Positions 52,170 through 62,827 are shown, numbered from the stretch's first letter. The stretch: DNA of 64,000 nt from Deinococcus aerolatus (GCF_014647055.1 NZ_BMOL01000001.1:424501-488500); one strand, 5' to 3'. Translations and numbers: made by a program. The notes: a model not told the origin generated them from the sequence alone.

Positions 52170-52745
52170 ATGGCAGTATCACTGAAAAAAGGCGGCAACG
52201 TTTCCCTGAGTAAGGAGGCCCCTGGCCTCAACGCCATCACCGTGGGGCTGGGCTGGGACCCCCGCGCGACCGACGGCAAGGAATTTGACCTGGACGCCAG
52301 CGCCTTTACCCTCAAGGCCGACGGCAAGGTGCGCGCCGACGGCGACTTCATCTTCTACAACAACAAGGTATCCTCCGACGGCAGCGTGGTGCATAACGGC
52401 GACAACCGCACCGGCGAGGGCGAGGGCGACGACGAGACCATCGACATCGACCTGAGCAAGGTGCCCGCCGACATTGACAAGGTGGCCATTGCCGTGACCA
52501 TCGACGAGGCCGACACCCGTGGGCAGAGCTTCGGTCAGGTGGGCGGCGCATTTATCCGCGTGCTGAACAAGGACGGCGGCGCGGAAATTGCCCGCTACGA
52601 CCTGAGCGAGGATTACAGCACCGAGACCGCCGTGATCTTCGGCGAGATCTACCGCAACGGCAGCGACTGGAAGTTCCGCGCCGTGGGTCAGGGCTACGCG
52701 GGCGGTCTGGCGCCGCTGGCCCGTAACTTCGGCGTGAACGTCTGA
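52170..52745 (+). CDS. terD: TerD-family protein (first copy)
   Basis: This 191-residue protein is a TerD-domain calcium-binding stress protein. It begins [16 protein letters not shown] and has the acidic sites [11 protein letters not shown] and [14 protein letters not shown] and the family [27 protein letters not shown] precedes the ATG at 52170. It is a close paralog of the protein at 56131. Members form beta-sandwich Ca2+ binders linked to tellurite, oxidative and other stresses; the mechanism is unknown. Confidence 0.9.
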   Translation: MAVSLKKGGNVSLSKEAPGLNAITVGLGWDPRATDGKEFDLDASAFTLKADGKVRADGDFIFYNNKVSSDGSVVHNGDNRTGEGEGDDETIDIDLSKVPADIDKVAIAVTIDEADTRGQSFGQVGGAFIRVLNKDGGAEIARYDLSEDYSTETAVIFGEIYRNGSDWKFRAVGQGYAGGLAPLARNFGVNV

Positions 52746-52787
52746 TTTCAGCGTCGCTCTTGTAGAGGGCACTGCACTGAACCCCTT

Positions 52788-52825
52788 GGGGAGCCTGGGA
52801 ACGCCGTTTCCAGCCTCCCCTTTTT
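52788..52825 (+). terminator. Intrinsic terminator after the first terD
   Basis: GGGGAG pairs with CTCCCC and, past one C-C mismatch, CTGGGAAC pairs with GTTTCCAG (one G-T), followed by TTTTT. It separates terB-terD from the following terA-like gene. Confidence 0.65.
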
Positions 52826-52865
52826 CCACACCCGTCTCTCTCCCAGAAACGCCCTCAAGGAGACC

Positions 52866-54053
52866 ATGCAGACCTTTCAGACCGGACAGAAAACCCAACT
52901 GAGTACCCTGACCTCCCAGACCAATCTGACCTTAACCGTGCAGGTGACCGGTCCCGCTTCCGAGTACGACCTGATTCTGTTCGGCCTGGACGCGGCGGGC
53001 CAGCTGAGCGACGACCGCTACATGATCTTCTTCAACCAGCCGCGCAGCCCGGAAGGGGCGATAGAGATGACAAGCGGCGCGCGCAATGAGAAGGTCTTTC
53101 AGGTGGACCTGTCGCGCCTGCCTGCGTCTGTTCGCCGCCTGAGTCTGGCGGCAACGGTAGACAGCGGGGCCTTCAATGCCATCGACCACGCTGAGGTCAC
53201 GCTGAGCAGCGTCGGGAGTCCCCTGATGAACTACCGCGTGACCGGGCGCGACTTTCAGCAGCAGAAGGCGATTATGCTGCTGGACCTGTACTTCAAGGAC
53301 GTGTGGCGGGTCGGCGCGGTGGGTCAGGGCTTCAACGGCGGTCTGGACGCGCTGGTCAGGCACTTTGGCGGCACGGTGGCCGACACGCCCGCCGCCCGGC
53401 CTCCGGCCCCGCCGCCACCCGCACCGGCGCCCGCCGCGCCGCGTCCCGCAGCCACGCCGCCCGCGCCGACCATCAACCTGGGCAAGATCACGCTGGACAA
53501 GCAGGGGCAGAGCGCCAAGATCTCGCTGCGCAAGGACGGTCAGAAGGACCCCATCCGCGTCAATCTGAACTGGGACAAGGGCGGCGGCTTCCTGCGTGCC
53601 GGGGCCGATCTGGACCTGGGCTGCATGTTCGTCATGCAAGACGGCCAGAAGGGCGTGATCCAGGCGCTGGGCAACAGCTTTGGCAGCGACCGCTTCGAAC
53701 CGTTCATCCTGCTGGACAAGGACGATCGCAGCGGCGCGTCCAGCGACGGCGAGAATCTGGTGATCTCGCGCCCGGACCTGATTCACACCGTCGTGATCTT
53801 TGCCTTCATCTACCAGGGCACCTCCGATTTCACCAAGGTCAACGGCCGCCTGACCCTGAAAGACCCACGCGGCAACGAGATCACCGTGCAGCTCAGCAAC
53901 CCCGACATGCGCCGGACGTTTTGCGCCATTGCCAGCATCGAGAATGTGGGCGGCGAGGTCAAGATCACCAAGGAAGAACGGTATTTCAAGGACCACCAGG
54001 AGGCCGATCAGCATTTCGGCTTCGGCTTCCGCTGGTCGGCAGGCAGCAAGTAG
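52866..54053 (+). CDS. terA: TerA-like protein: two TerD-type domains joined by a Pro/Ala linker
   Basis: This 395-residue protein has an N-terminal TerD-like domain (to about 168, with DRYMIFFNQPRSPEGA and VGQGFNGGLDALVRHFGG), a Pro/Ala-rich linker (170-203) and a C-terminal domain (205-395) of the TerA type with VNLNWDKGGGFLRAGADLDL. AAGGAG precedes the ATG. It is followed directly by the TerD-vWA gene. TerA naming rests on length and two-domain layout. Confidence 0.75.
   Translation: MQTFQTGQKTQLSTLTSQTNLTLTVQVTGPASEYDLILFGLDAAGQLSDDRYMIFFNQPRSPEGAIEMTSGARNEKVFQVDLSRLPASVRRLSLAATVDSGAFNAIDHAEVTLSSVGSPLMNYRVTGRDFQQQKAIMLLDLYFKDVWRVGAVGQGFNGGLDALVRHFGGTVADTPAARPPAPPPPAPAPAAPRPAATPPAPTINLGKITLDKQGQSAKISLRKDGQKDPIRVNLNWDKGGGFLRAGADLDLGCMFVMQDGQKGVIQALGNSFGSDRFEPFILLDKDDRSGASSDGENLVISRPDLIHTVVIFAFIYQGTSDFTKVNGRLTLKDPRGNEITVQLSNPDMRRTFCAIASIENVGGEVKITKEERYFKDHQEADQHFGFGFRWSAGSK
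53028..53060 (+). repeat. 33-bp exact repeat shared by adjacent ter genes, unit 1
   Basis: These 33 bases, encoding FFNQPRSPEGA, recur identically at 54216-54248 in the next gene, in the same codon phase. Confidence 0.75.
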
Positions 54054-55307
54054 ATGACCGGGCCGGGCGTTCTCCAGGCGGGTCAGCGCGTGCCGCTCAG
54101 CACGCTGGGCGTGGGCCAGCGCCTGAGCGTGGACATCCACTGCACGCTGGACGGTGCGGACATTGCCGCCTTCGGCCTGCAGGGCGGCCGGCTGGCCGAT
54201 GACCGCTACATGGTGTTCTTCAACCAGCCGCGCAGCCCGGAAGGGGCGCTGGAACTGGTCCGGCAGGGCGTGGACACCAGTTTTGGCGTGGACCTCGCCG
54301 CCCTGCCCCCTGCCCTCACCGAGATCTACTTCACTGCCACGCATGACACCCTGCCGATTGCCGGGGCGGGGGCGCTGTCGGTCAAGGTTGGGGACGCAAG
54401 TTTTGATGTCAAACCCCACCTGAAGGCCGAGAAGGCCGTTATGCTGGTCCGGCTGTACCGCCACGCGGACGGCTGGCGGCTGGCGACGGTGGCGCAGGGC
54501 TTTAACGGCGGACTGGACGCGCTGGTGCGGCACTTCGGCGGTGAGGTGGAGGAGGCTGTGACGCCCACACCCTCTCCTCCAGCCGCCGTCAACCTCCGCA
54601 AGGAGCGGCAGCGCGTGCTGCTCGAAAAGGCCGAGCGCGAGCAGCCACAGCTGGTCAGCCTGATTAAAACTGCCACGGTCAGTCTGGAAAAGCGCGGACT
54701 GGCCGACGCCCGCTACAGGGTCAAGCTGGTGCTGGACATCAGCGGCAGCATGGCGCGCGAGTACCGCAGCGGCGCGGTACAGGCGCTGGCCGAGCGTGCC
54801 CTGGCGCTGGCCGCCCGCCTGGACGACGACGGCGAGGTGGAAGTCTACCTGTTTGGCGTGAAGGCCCACCGCAGCGGCACGCTGTCGCTGGACAACGTGT
54901 CGGGCTTTGTGGACCGCCTGAAAGTCAAGCTGGAAGGCGGCACCCACTACAGCCCGGTCATGAAACTGGTGCGCGAGGACGCCGCGAAAGAAGGCCATGA
55001 CCTGCCGTGTCTGGTGCTGTTTATTACCGACGGTGGCACCAGCAACCCGGCTGTGGTGGTCCGCCAGATGACCGACGCCGCCCACGAACCGATCTTCTGG
55101 AAGTTCATGGGCATCGAGGAGGGCCGGGTCAACTTCGACTTCCTCGAAAAACTCGATGACCTGCCGGGCCGTGTGGTGGACAACGCCGACTTCTTCCGGG
55201 TGCCCGCCCCCATCAGGATTGCCGACGCCGAGCTGTTCGAGCTGCTGCTGAATGAACTGGACAGCTGGCAGCGGGACGCGCGGGCGGCGGGCATCCTGCG
55301 GGGCTGA
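54054..55307 (+). CDS. TerD domain fused to a von Willebrand factor A domain (TerF/TerY-like)
   Basis: This 417-residue protein has a TerD-like domain (1-165), a short linker with a basic helix, and a von Willebrand A domain from about 220 with MIDAS residues D228, S230 and S232 in LVLDISGSMAREY and a later EGGTHYSP and FITDGGTS. The vWA part binds a divalent metal and mediates protein contacts. The ATG directly follows the terA-like stop (TAGATG), so the two are coupled. The N-terminal domain is very close to that of the preceding gene. Confidence 0.88.
   Translation: MTGPGVLQAGQRVPLSTLGVGQRLSVDIHCTLDGADIAAFGLQGGRLADDRYMVFFNQPRSPEGALELVRQGVDTSFGVDLAALPPALTEIYFTATHDTLPIAGAGALSVKVGDASFDVKPHLKAEKAVMLVRLYRHADGWRLATVAQGFNGGLDALVRHFGGEVEEAVTPTPSPPAAVNLRKERQRVLLEKAEREQPQLVSLIKTATVSLEKRGLADARYRVKLVLDISGSMAREYRSGAVQALAERALALAARLDDDGEVEVYLFGVKAHRSGTLSLDNVSGFVDRLKVKLEGGTHYSPVMKLVREDAAKEGHDLPCLVLFITDGGTSNPAVVVRQMTDAAHEPIFWKFMGIEEGRVNFDFLEKLDDLPGRVVDNADFFRVPAPIRIADAELFELLLNELDSWQRDARAAGILRG
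54216..54248 (+). repeat. 33-bp exact repeat shared by adjacent ter genes, unit 2
   Basis: Partner of 53028-53060; the identity in nucleotides as well as residues suggests recent duplication or gene conversion between the two TerD-like domains. Confidence 0.75.
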
Positions 55308-55425
55308 GTGTCCGGGGGTACGCCACGCCCCACCACAACACCAGCCGACGACGGCCCACCGCATTCCGCTCTAGACTTTCAGACCATCCTTATCCCATCC
55401 TCTCAACCCAAAGGAGAAACACCAG

Positions 55426-56007
55426 ATGCCCATTTCGCTCAAGAAAGGACAGCAGATCAGCCTCGCCAAGGAAGCTGGCCCCAGCCTCAGCACCGTTCGT
55501 ATGGGTCTGGGCTGGGACGCCGTGAAGAAGAAGGGCTTTTTCGGCTTCGGCGGCGGGCAGGCCTCGGTCGACCTGGACGCCAACGCGCTGATGTTCGACG
55601 CGGGCGGCACGCTGCTGGACGTGGTGTGGTTCCGGCAGCTTCAGAGCAAGGACGGTTCGGTCAAGCACAGCGGCGATAACCGCACCGGCGCAGGCGACGG
55701 CGACGACGAGACCATCACGGTGGACCTGACGCGCCTGCCGGCCAACGTCAACACGGTGGTCTTTACCGTCAACAATTTTACCGGGCAGGACTTCGGTCAG
55801 ATTGAGAACGCCTACTGCCGTCTGGTCAACACCCAGGGCGAGGCCGAGATCGCCCGCTACGACCTGTCGGCGGGCGGTCAGCACAGCGCAATGATCCTGG
55901 CCAGCCTCAAGCGCCAGGGCGGCGACTGGACCATGACCGCCATCGGCTCGCCTTCACGCGGGCGCACCTACCAGGACAACCTGCCGGACATCAAGGCCTA
56001 CCTGTAG
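55426..56007 (+). CDS. TerD-family protein (TerZ-like)
   Basis: This 193-residue TerD-domain protein begins MPISLKKGQQISLAKEAG and has an insertion KKGFFGFGGG before the first acidic site SVDLDANALMF; GAGDGDDETITVDL is the second. It is the most divergent of the three single-domain Ter proteins and resembles TerZ/TerX-type members. AAAGGAG precedes the ATG, 118 bases after the TerD-vWA gene. Confidence 0.85.
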   Translation: MPISLKKGQQISLAKEAGPSLSTVRMGLGWDAVKKKGFFGFGGGQASVDLDANALMFDAGGTLLDVVWFRQLQSKDGSVKHSGDNRTGAGDGDDETITVDLTRLPANVNTVVFTVNNFTGQDFGQIENAYCRLVNTQGEAEIARYDLSAGGQHSAMILASLKRQGGDWTMTAIGSPSRGRTYQDNLPDIKAYL

Positions 56008-56130
56008 ACGGGTCGCCGAGACGGCTCCCACGATAAACCCACCGGGAACCTCTCCTGCTTTCCTCCCGTATTCACCCCGGACCACCAGCCGCAAGACCGG
56101 CGGCTGAGTTACCCAGAAGGACGGAACAAC

Positions 56131-56706
56131 ATGGCACTTTCACTGAAAAAAGGCGGCAACATATCCCTGAGCAAGCAGGACGCCAACCTGCAGCGCATCA
56201 TCGTGGGCCTGGGCTGGGACCCGCGCCCCACCGACGGACAGGCCTTCGATCTGGACGCCTGCGCGTTCCTGCTCAATGCAGGCGGCAAGGTGCGCGGCGA
56301 TCATGATTTCATCTTCTATAACCAGCTTCGCAGCACGGACGGCAGCGTGGAGCATACCGGCGACAACCGCACCGGTGACGGTGACGGTGACGACGAGGCC
56401 ATCAAGATCAACCTGACGCAGGTGCCGGCCGAGATCGACAAGATCGCCGTGAGCGTGACCATCGACGAGGCCGAGGCCCGGCGCCAGAACTTCGGGCAGG
56501 TGGGCGGCGCGTTTATTCGCGTGGTCAACGAGGACAATGGCCAGGAACTGACCCGCTTTGATCTGGGCGAGGATTTCAGCACCGAGACCGCCGTGATCTT
56601 CGGCGAGATCTACCGCCACAGCGGCGAGTGGAAGTTCCGTGCGGTGGGTCAGGGCTACACCGGCGGTCTGGGGCCGCTGGCCCGCAATTACGGCGTGAAC
56701 GTTTAG
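56131..56706 (+). CDS. terD: TerD-family protein (second copy)
   Basis: This 191-residue protein is a close paralog of that at 52170, with [27 protein letters not shown] and [23 protein letters not shown] precedes the ATG. A strong hairpin follows, so the following terC may have its own promoter. Confidence 0.9.
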   Translation: MALSLKKGGNISLSKQDANLQRIIVGLGWDPRPTDGQAFDLDACAFLLNAGGKVRGDHDFIFYNQLRSTDGSVEHTGDNRTGDGDGDDEAIKINLTQVPAEIDKIAVSVTIDEAEARRQNFGQVGGAFIRVVNEDNGQELTRFDLGEDFSTETAVIFGEIYRHSGEWKFRAVGQGYTGGLGPLARNYGVNV

Positions 56707-56720
56707 ACTGAGCGTCCTGC

Positions 56721-56756
56721 AACAGGCACCCGTTGACAAGACCGGGTGCCTGTTTG
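56721..56756 (+). terminator. Hairpin terminator between terD and terC
   Basis: AACAGGCACCCG pairs perfectly with CGGGTGCCTGTT (12 bp) around the loop TTGACAAGAC. The downstream T tract is short, so termination may be partial and let terC be read through. Confidence 0.55.
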
Positions 56757-56828
56757 GTGGCAGCACGCCACATAATGGAACCGTTGGCCTGTCCACCGCA
56801 GAGCGGACAGCCAGCAAGGAGAACAGTA

Positions 56829-57884
56829 GTGATTCAAAGAGAGTTTGGCTTCGCCTTCGGGGTTACCATTATTGCCCTGATTCTGACGTTCTGGTACGGC
56901 TTCAACACCGGCGGGCTGGCCGTGGCGCTGAATTTCCTGGTGATCGCTGTGGTGCTGGGCATCATGGAAGTGTCGCTGAGCTTCGACAACGCCGTGGTGA
57001 ACGCCTCGGTGCTGAAGAACATGACCGAGAAGTGGCAGCGCCGCTTCCTGATCTGGGGCATCCTGATTGCCGTGGTGGGTATGCGGCTGGTCTTCCCCAT
57101 CGCCATTGTCGCCATCACGGCGGGCCTGGGCTTCGGCGAGGTGGCCAACCTGGCCCTGAACGACTCGGTCCGTTACGGCGAATATCTGGAAGAGGCCGAG
57201 GTCGTGATCAGCGCCTTCGGCGGGACCTTCCTGCTGATGGTGGCCCTGAACTACCTGATGAATCCTGAGAAGGACGAGCACTGGCTGGCGGGCTTCGAGC
57301 GCCGTCTGGCCGGACTGGGCAAGCTGGACACCATCCAGGCCATCATTGCCGGCGTGGTGCTGCTGGCCGTCACCCACTTCTTCGTGGTGCCTGAAGAGCA
57401 GTTCGCGGCGCTGGTGGCGGGCATGGTGGGCCTGCTGATCTACCTGGCAATGAACGCCATCGGCGGTCTGTTCGATCCCAACGACATGGCGGCCAAGGCA
57501 GGCGCTGCAGGCTTCACGGCCTTCATGTACCTGGAAGTGCTGGACGCCTCGTTCTCGCTGGACGGCGTGATCGGGGCCTTCGCCGTGACCAAGGAGATCG
57601 TGATCATCTCGGCGGGTCTGGCGATCGGCGCGGTGTTCGTGCGCTCGCTGACGCTGTTCCTAGTTCACCAGGGCACGCTGGCGCAGTACCGTTTTCTGGA
57701 GCACGGCGCGCACTACGGCATTCTGGCGCTGGCGGTCATCATGCTGGCCAGCACCAACCGCAACGTCCACATTCCCGAACTGGTCACTGGCCTGATCGGG
57801 GTGGCGTTCATCGCAGCCTCCATCTGGTCGAGCGTGCGGGCCAACCGGCGCGAACTGTCCGAGGGCAAGTCTCAACCGAACTGA
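56829..57884 (+). CDS. terC: TerC-family integral membrane protein
   Basis: This 351-residue membrane protein has about nine helices and the TerC signature GIMEVSLSFDNAVVNA in helix 2 and EVLDASFSLDGVIGAFAVT in the second half, each with conserved Asp/Asn. TerC proteins are linked to tellurite resistance and to metal (Mn) efflux in several bacteria. The start is GTG 56829, eight bases after AAGGAG; the frame upstream to 56733 lies over a terminator. It closes the ter cluster. Confidence 0.93.
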   Translation: MIQREFGFAFGVTIIALILTFWYGFNTGGLAVALNFLVIAVVLGIMEVSLSFDNAVVNASVLKNMTEKWQRRFLIWGILIAVVGMRLVFPIAIVAITAGLGFGEVANLALNDSVRYGEYLEEAEVVISAFGGTFLLMVALNYLMNPEKDEHWLAGFERRLAGLGKLDTIQAIIAGVVLLAVTHFFVVPEEQFAALVAGMVGLLIYLAMNAIGGLFDPNDMAAKAGAAGFTAFMYLEVLDASFSLDGVIGAFAVTKEIVIISAGLAIGAVFVRSLTLFLVHQGTLAQYRFLEHGAHYGILALAVIMLASTNRNVHIPELVTGLIGVAFIAASIWSSVRANRRELSEGKSQPN

Positions 57885-57900
57885 GTGCAAGGTTGGGCTG

Positions 57901-57940
57901 GCTGTGGGGGAGGCGAATACGCCTTCCCCACAGCTTTTTT
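57901..57940 (+). terminator. Intrinsic terminator after terC
   Basis: GCTGTGGGGGAGGCG pairs with CGCCTTCCCCACAGC (15 bp, one G-T) around AATA and is followed by TTTTTT. It ends the ter cluster. Confidence 0.88.
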
Positions 57941-58013
57941 GTTCAGCCTTCCTCAAGCCCAAAACGTATTGCGGCCCATGTCGGCGGCGCGGTCAAGGCG
58001 CTTAAATACAGCC

Positions 58014-58610
58014 ATGCTTGGCAAATTCTTCAAGAAACCGGCGGACGACATGGGCGGGCGCGTGCCCCCCGGCCAGAGCCTGACCGCCCGCTTTCCGGTG
58101 CTGACCTACGGCCCCGCGCAGAACTACAACGCCTCCGAGGTGGTGGTGCGCATCAGCGGGCTGGCCGGCGAGAAGACCTTTACCTGGGCCGATCTGCTGG
58201 CGCTGCCGCAGACCACCCTGACCTACGACATTCACTGCGTGACCCACTGGAGCAAGCTGGACACCGAGTGGACCGGCGTGCGCGTCGCAGACCTGATGGC
58301 ACACATCGACCTGGACCCGGCGGCCACCCATGTCATGCAGCACAGCGTCGGGGGCTACACCACCAACCTCTCGCTGGAGGATTTCACCCGTCCGGACAAC
58401 CTGCTGGCACACACCTTTGGCGGCGAACCGCTGACGGCCGAGCACGGTGGTCCGCTGCGTCTGGTGGTGCCACATCTGTATTTCTGGAAAAGCGCCAAGT
58501 GGCTGACCGGGCTGGAATTCATGGCTGCCGATCAGCCGGGGTTCTGGGAGAAGAACGGCTACCACATGCGCGGCGACCCGTTCAAGGAACAGCGCTACGA
58601 CGATGACTGA
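58014..58610 (+). CDS. Sulfite-oxidase-fold molybdopterin protein
   Basis: This 198-residue protein has the molybdopterin-binding sulfite oxidase fold (YuiH-like), with cofactor cysteine C75 in YDIHCVTHWSKLDTEWTGV and LVVPHLYFWKSAKWL near the end. No heme or dimerisation domain and no Tat signal are present, so it is a short cytoplasmic form. The ATG at 58014 gives the family N-terminus; TTAAAT lies six bases upstream. The substrate is unknown. mug follows 14 bases later. Confidence 0.88.
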   Translation: MLGKFFKKPADDMGGRVPPGQSLTARFPVLTYGPAQNYNASEVVVRISGLAGEKTFTWADLLALPQTTLTYDIHCVTHWSKLDTEWTGVRVADLMAHIDLDPAATHVMQHSVGGYTTNLSLEDFTRPDNLLAHTFGGEPLTAEHGGPLRLVVPHLYFWKSAKWLTGLEFMAADQPGFWEKNGYHMRGDPFKEQRYDDD

Positions 58611-58624
58611 CCGAAGGAAGGCCC

Positions 58625-59176
58625 ATGCCCAGCACCCACACGCCCGCAGCTGAGGGCCATCTGGTGCCTGATGTGCTGCAACCGGGTCTGGCGCTGGTTC
58701 TCGTGGGCACCGCGCCCAGCCGTATCAGCGCGGCGAAGCGGGCGTATTACGCTAATCCGGTCAACAAGTTCTGGCGCACGCTGCACGAGGCCGGGCTGAC
58801 CCCCCGGCAACTGTCGCCGCAGGAGTACCCACAGGTGCTAGCGTACGGCATCGGCCTGACGGACGTGGCGAAACGGCACAGCGGCGTGGACGCGGCCCTG
58901 CCGGGCGAGGCGTGGCGGCCCGACGAACTGCGCGACAAGATCAGAACGTACCGCCCGCAGATCATCGCCTTTACCAGCAAGCGCGGCGCGTCCGAGACGC
59001 TGGGGAAGCCCACCGGCCGGCTGCCTTACGGGCCACAGCCCGACACGCTGGAGGGCGCGGAGGTCTGGGTGCTGCCCAGCACCAGTCCGCTGGGGCACAC
59101 CCACTTTCAGCTGGGGCCGTGGCAGGCGCTCGCGGCGCGGGTGGCCGAGGTGCGGGAGAAGCTGAGCGAACCCTGA
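58625..59176 (+). CDS. mug: G/U mismatch-specific DNA glycosylase
   Basis: This 183-residue protein is of the Mug/TDG branch of uracil-DNA glycosylases, removing U or ethenocytosine opposite G. Motifs are LVLVGTAPSRISA (active-site strand), YYANPVNKFWRTLHEAGLTP, GIGLTDVAKR and LPSTSPLGHTH. GAAGGAAGG precedes the ATG at 58625. It probably shares a transcript with the upstream gene. Confidence 0.92.
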   Translation: MPSTHTPAAEGHLVPDVLQPGLALVLVGTAPSRISAAKRAYYANPVNKFWRTLHEAGLTPRQLSPQEYPQVLAYGIGLTDVAKRHSGVDAALPGEAWRPDELRDKIRTYRPQIIAFTSKRGASETLGKPTGRLPYGPQPDTLEGAEVWVLPSTSPLGHTHFQLGPWQALAARVAEVREKLSEP

Positions 59177-59234
59177 ACGCAGACCGGCGCGGCGCGGGAA
59201 CTTTCCTCAGCCTCGGGCCGTATTCTTGACCTGT

Positions 59235-60050
59235 ATGGCCCCCTCTGTCACCACCATTCTGACTGTGGCCCGCACCGGCTCGCGCGTGGTGCGTTCCCTG
59301 ATTCAGCCTCCCCAGCGGGGGCCGGGGCACAGTGGCCTGCGCAGCGTGCGCGAACTGGGCCATGACCCGTGGCTGATGCCAGACGGTTCCGATGGTCTGC
59401 GCCGTCAGGCCACCCGGCTGGCGCGGCGCGGCATGGGGCTGGGCAAACTGACGCTGCAGGGTGTGCTGGGGGCGCTGGTGGTCTTCCCCCTACTGCTGAT
59501 CTTCGGCGTGCTGTTCGCGCTGGGCTTCGATCCGGCAGGCTGGCTGCTGGGCATCACGCTGCTGCTGGGGTTGCTGGGGCTGGTCCGCACGGCGGTCCGC
59601 GCCACGCGCCTGATGAACGCGCCGGATGAGGAGGTGCTGCCGCAGCAGGCGGCGGCCCAGCAGCCCAGCCTCCAGGCCGACGAGGCTGGGCTGCTGGGCA
59701 CCCTGCGCACCCACGAGCGGGCGCTGCCCCCGGCCAGCCGGGTGGCGTTTCACGCCGCCGTGATCGCCACCCGTGACGCCCTGCGCGCCTCGGCGGACGA
59801 CGCCATGCTGGACCGCGACACCTTCGACGTGCGGCAGGCGGCCCGCGAGGATCTGCCCGAACTGCTGGCCACCTACCGCACGGTGCCGCCCACCCCCGCC
59901 AACCAGACCGAACTGCAACGCCAGCTGGGGCTGATCGAGGGCCGCATGGCCGCCGTCGTGCGGGACCGGGAGGCCCAGAAGGGGCGAACCCTGAAGGCGC
60001 ATGGTCGCTACCTGGAACACAAGTATCTGGAGAAACCGGAAGCGGAGTAA
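59235..60050 (+). CDS. Membrane protein of unknown function
   Basis: This 271-residue protein has two adjacent hydrophobic helices at about residues 72-112 and hydrophilic flanks; the C-terminal 150 residues are helical and charged. I recognise no domain. TATTCT lies eight bases before the ATG at 59235, so it is probably leaderless; an in-frame TTG at 59226 is less likely. It converges with the hydrolase gene, four bases away. Confidence 0.7.
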   Translation: MAPSVTTILTVARTGSRVVRSLIQPPQRGPGHSGLRSVRELGHDPWLMPDGSDGLRRQATRLARRGMGLGKLTLQGVLGALVVFPLLLIFGVLFALGFDPAGWLLGITLLLGLLGLVRTAVRATRLMNAPDEEVLPQQAAAQQPSLQADEAGLLGTLRTHERALPPASRVAFHAAVIATRDALRASADDAMLDRDTFDVRQAAREDLPELLATYRTVPPTPANQTELQRQLGLIEGRMAAVVRDREAQKGRTLKAHGRYLEHKYLEKPEAE

Positions 60051-60054
60051 TCCG

Positions 60055-61506
60055 CTACTTTCCGGCCTTCACGCCGCCCATCCAATCCAAGATCCAGCGG
60101 GCCACCTGGGCGCTGCGGGCGGCAGTGATGTCGAGGTGTGCCGCCCCCCCCAGGGTCCGCACCGACATGCGCGCCCCCGTGAGCGCGGCGTACCTGCGGT
60201 ACGCGTCGGCATCCGTCACGCCGTCCTCGGCCGCGATGCCCAGCGCGGGCAGGGACGCCCTGTGCCACACGCGCAGGTCATTCTCAAAGGGGGTGCCGCG
60301 GGTGCCCTGACGCACGGCGGCGAGGTCCAGCGACAGCCGGTTGGGAAAGTACCACTCGCTGAAATCGCCCAGCGGGTTCCAGAAGCGGTTCACAAAGTCC
60401 TGCGGGTCGGTGGGGGCAGCGGGATCGGTCTGCCAGCCGACAGGCCGACCGCGGTCCTGCTGTCCCGCCACCCAATAACTTTCCTTGCCGCCCAGCACGG
60501 CGGCAATCAGGTTGTTTCCCTCTATCGCGTTGGTCGCCTGCCCGGTTTTCAGGGTCAGGAAGGGTAGCAGGGCGTACCGCTGCTCAAGCTGCACCATCGC
60601 CGCCGCGAGGTTGGTGGCCGGGTATCCCACCAGCCCGCCCGACGGGGCCAGAGCGCCCGGCTGCGTGGCGGCCAGCCGGGCCTGGGCGGCCGCGCGGCTG
60701 GCGAGTGTGGGGCCAAAATACACCGCGTCCACATAGGGGTCTTCGGCCAGCCCCTTCAGGCCGGTCAACGGCCCCAGCACGCCTCCGGTGCCGTCCGCGT
60801 AGTTCTGGGGGGTGAGCGGCTGGTTGCTCAGCAGGCCTGGCACGCCGTCCAGCATCACCAGGCCGCGCACGTCATCTGCGCCGCGTCCCCCGCTGGCCAC
60901 TGCGCTGTCGCCGGACAGGTCGCCAAAATCGTAGGCGGCATACAGCCCGGTCAGGCTGCCGCCCATTGAGTGGCCGCCGATGAACACGTCGGGCGTCAGG
61001 CGGCGGGCCTCCTGAACAGCCACGCGCCAGTCGCGCAGGGTCACGTCCAGGCCCCAGTCGCGCATGTACGACACGCTTGCCTTGGCGTGGGGCGGCAGGC
61101 CGCCGCGGACAATCTGCGCCAGCCGGGCCGGCCCCGCCGCCGCGATCTCGGCCTGGGGTTCCAGCAGGTTGCTGCGGCGGTCCACCGTCCAGACCGCCGT
61201 GCCCGGCCCCAGCGCCACGATCTGCCGCGCCAGCCGGTCAAAACTGCCGGCACCGCCCAGGAAACCCGGCATCAGCAGCAGGATGGTCCTGGGTCTGGCG
61301 GGACCGTAGCGCACGGTGATGCTGGCGTTCAGGGCAGGCGGCGTGCCGGGCACCACCACGCTGGGCCGCACCACGCGTACAGCCGGAACCCTCGACAGCA
61401 CAGCGTTGCTGGGCGTGGTCACGGGGGCGGGAGCCGGTCCGGCGCTCTGCGGGGCCGGGGCACAGGCGGCCAGCACCGCGGACAGGAGGAGGGAAGGCAG
61501 GCGCAT
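60055..61506 (-). CDS. Alpha/beta-hydrolase lipoprotein
   Basis: This 483-residue protein has a lipoprotein signal (LLLSAVLAAC) followed by a Pro/Ala linker. From about residue 70 it shows an alpha/beta-hydrolase fold with LLLMPGFLGGAGSFD (oxyanion region), the nucleophile elbow IGGHSMGG, a possible acid in AAEDGVTDADA, and the His in GGAAHLDIT. An esterase or lipase on the cell surface is likely; the substrate is unknown. The ATG at 61506 is chosen because the signal peptide starts there; the frame continues to 61614. Confidence 0.82.
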   Translation of the reverse strand: MRLPSLLLSAVLAACAPAPQSAGPAPAPVTTPSNAVLSRVPAVRVVRPSVVVPGTPPALNASITVRYGPARPRTILLLMPGFLGGAGSFDRLARQIVALGPGTAVWTVDRRSNLLEPQAEIAAAGPARLAQIVRGGLPPHAKASVSYMRDWGLDVTLRDWRVAVQEARRLTPDVFIGGHSMGGSLTGLYAAYDFGDLSGDSAVASGGRGADDVRGLVMLDGVPGLLSNQPLTPQNYADGTGGVLGPLTGLKGLAEDPYVDAVYFGPTLASRAAAQARLAATQPGALAPSGGLVGYPATNLAAAMVQLEQRYALLPFLTLKTGQATNAIEGNNLIAAVLGGKESYWVAGQQDRGRPVGWQTDPAAPTDPQDFVNRFWNPLGDFSEWYFPNRLSLDLAAVRQGTRGTPFENDLRVWHRASLPALGIAAEDGVTDADAYRRYAALTGARMSVRTLGGAAHLDITAARSAQVARWILDWMGGVKAGK

Positions 61507-61642
61507 CCGCCCATGCTGCTCTGCGCTCGGGGGCGGGAAGGTGCGGAGGCTTACGGGGAGCTTGACCAGGGCTTGAGGTGCCGGGGCGGGCGAGGCGGCC
61601 CGTCTGCCTATCACGCGCCCTCACCCGCACGCCACGCCGTTC

Positions 61643-61648
61643 TAAACT
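61643..61648 (+). promoter_or_regulatory. -10 box TAAACT, leaderless argJ
   Basis: TAAACT lies six bases before the ATG at 61655 with no ribosome binding site. Confidence 0.6.
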
Positions 61649-61654
61649 CAGGCC

Positions 61655-62827
<1,173 letters not shown>

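Noticed and set aside
52932..55364. 810-codon open frame antisense to the ter genes
   Set aside because: It is a high-GC shadow: its translation is His/Gln/Ala-rich without any family motif, while the plus-strand TerD domains are unmistakable.
56733..56738. TTGACA as a -35 box for terC
   Set aside because: It lies in the loop of a terminator hairpin and no -10 box stands at 16-18 bases distance.
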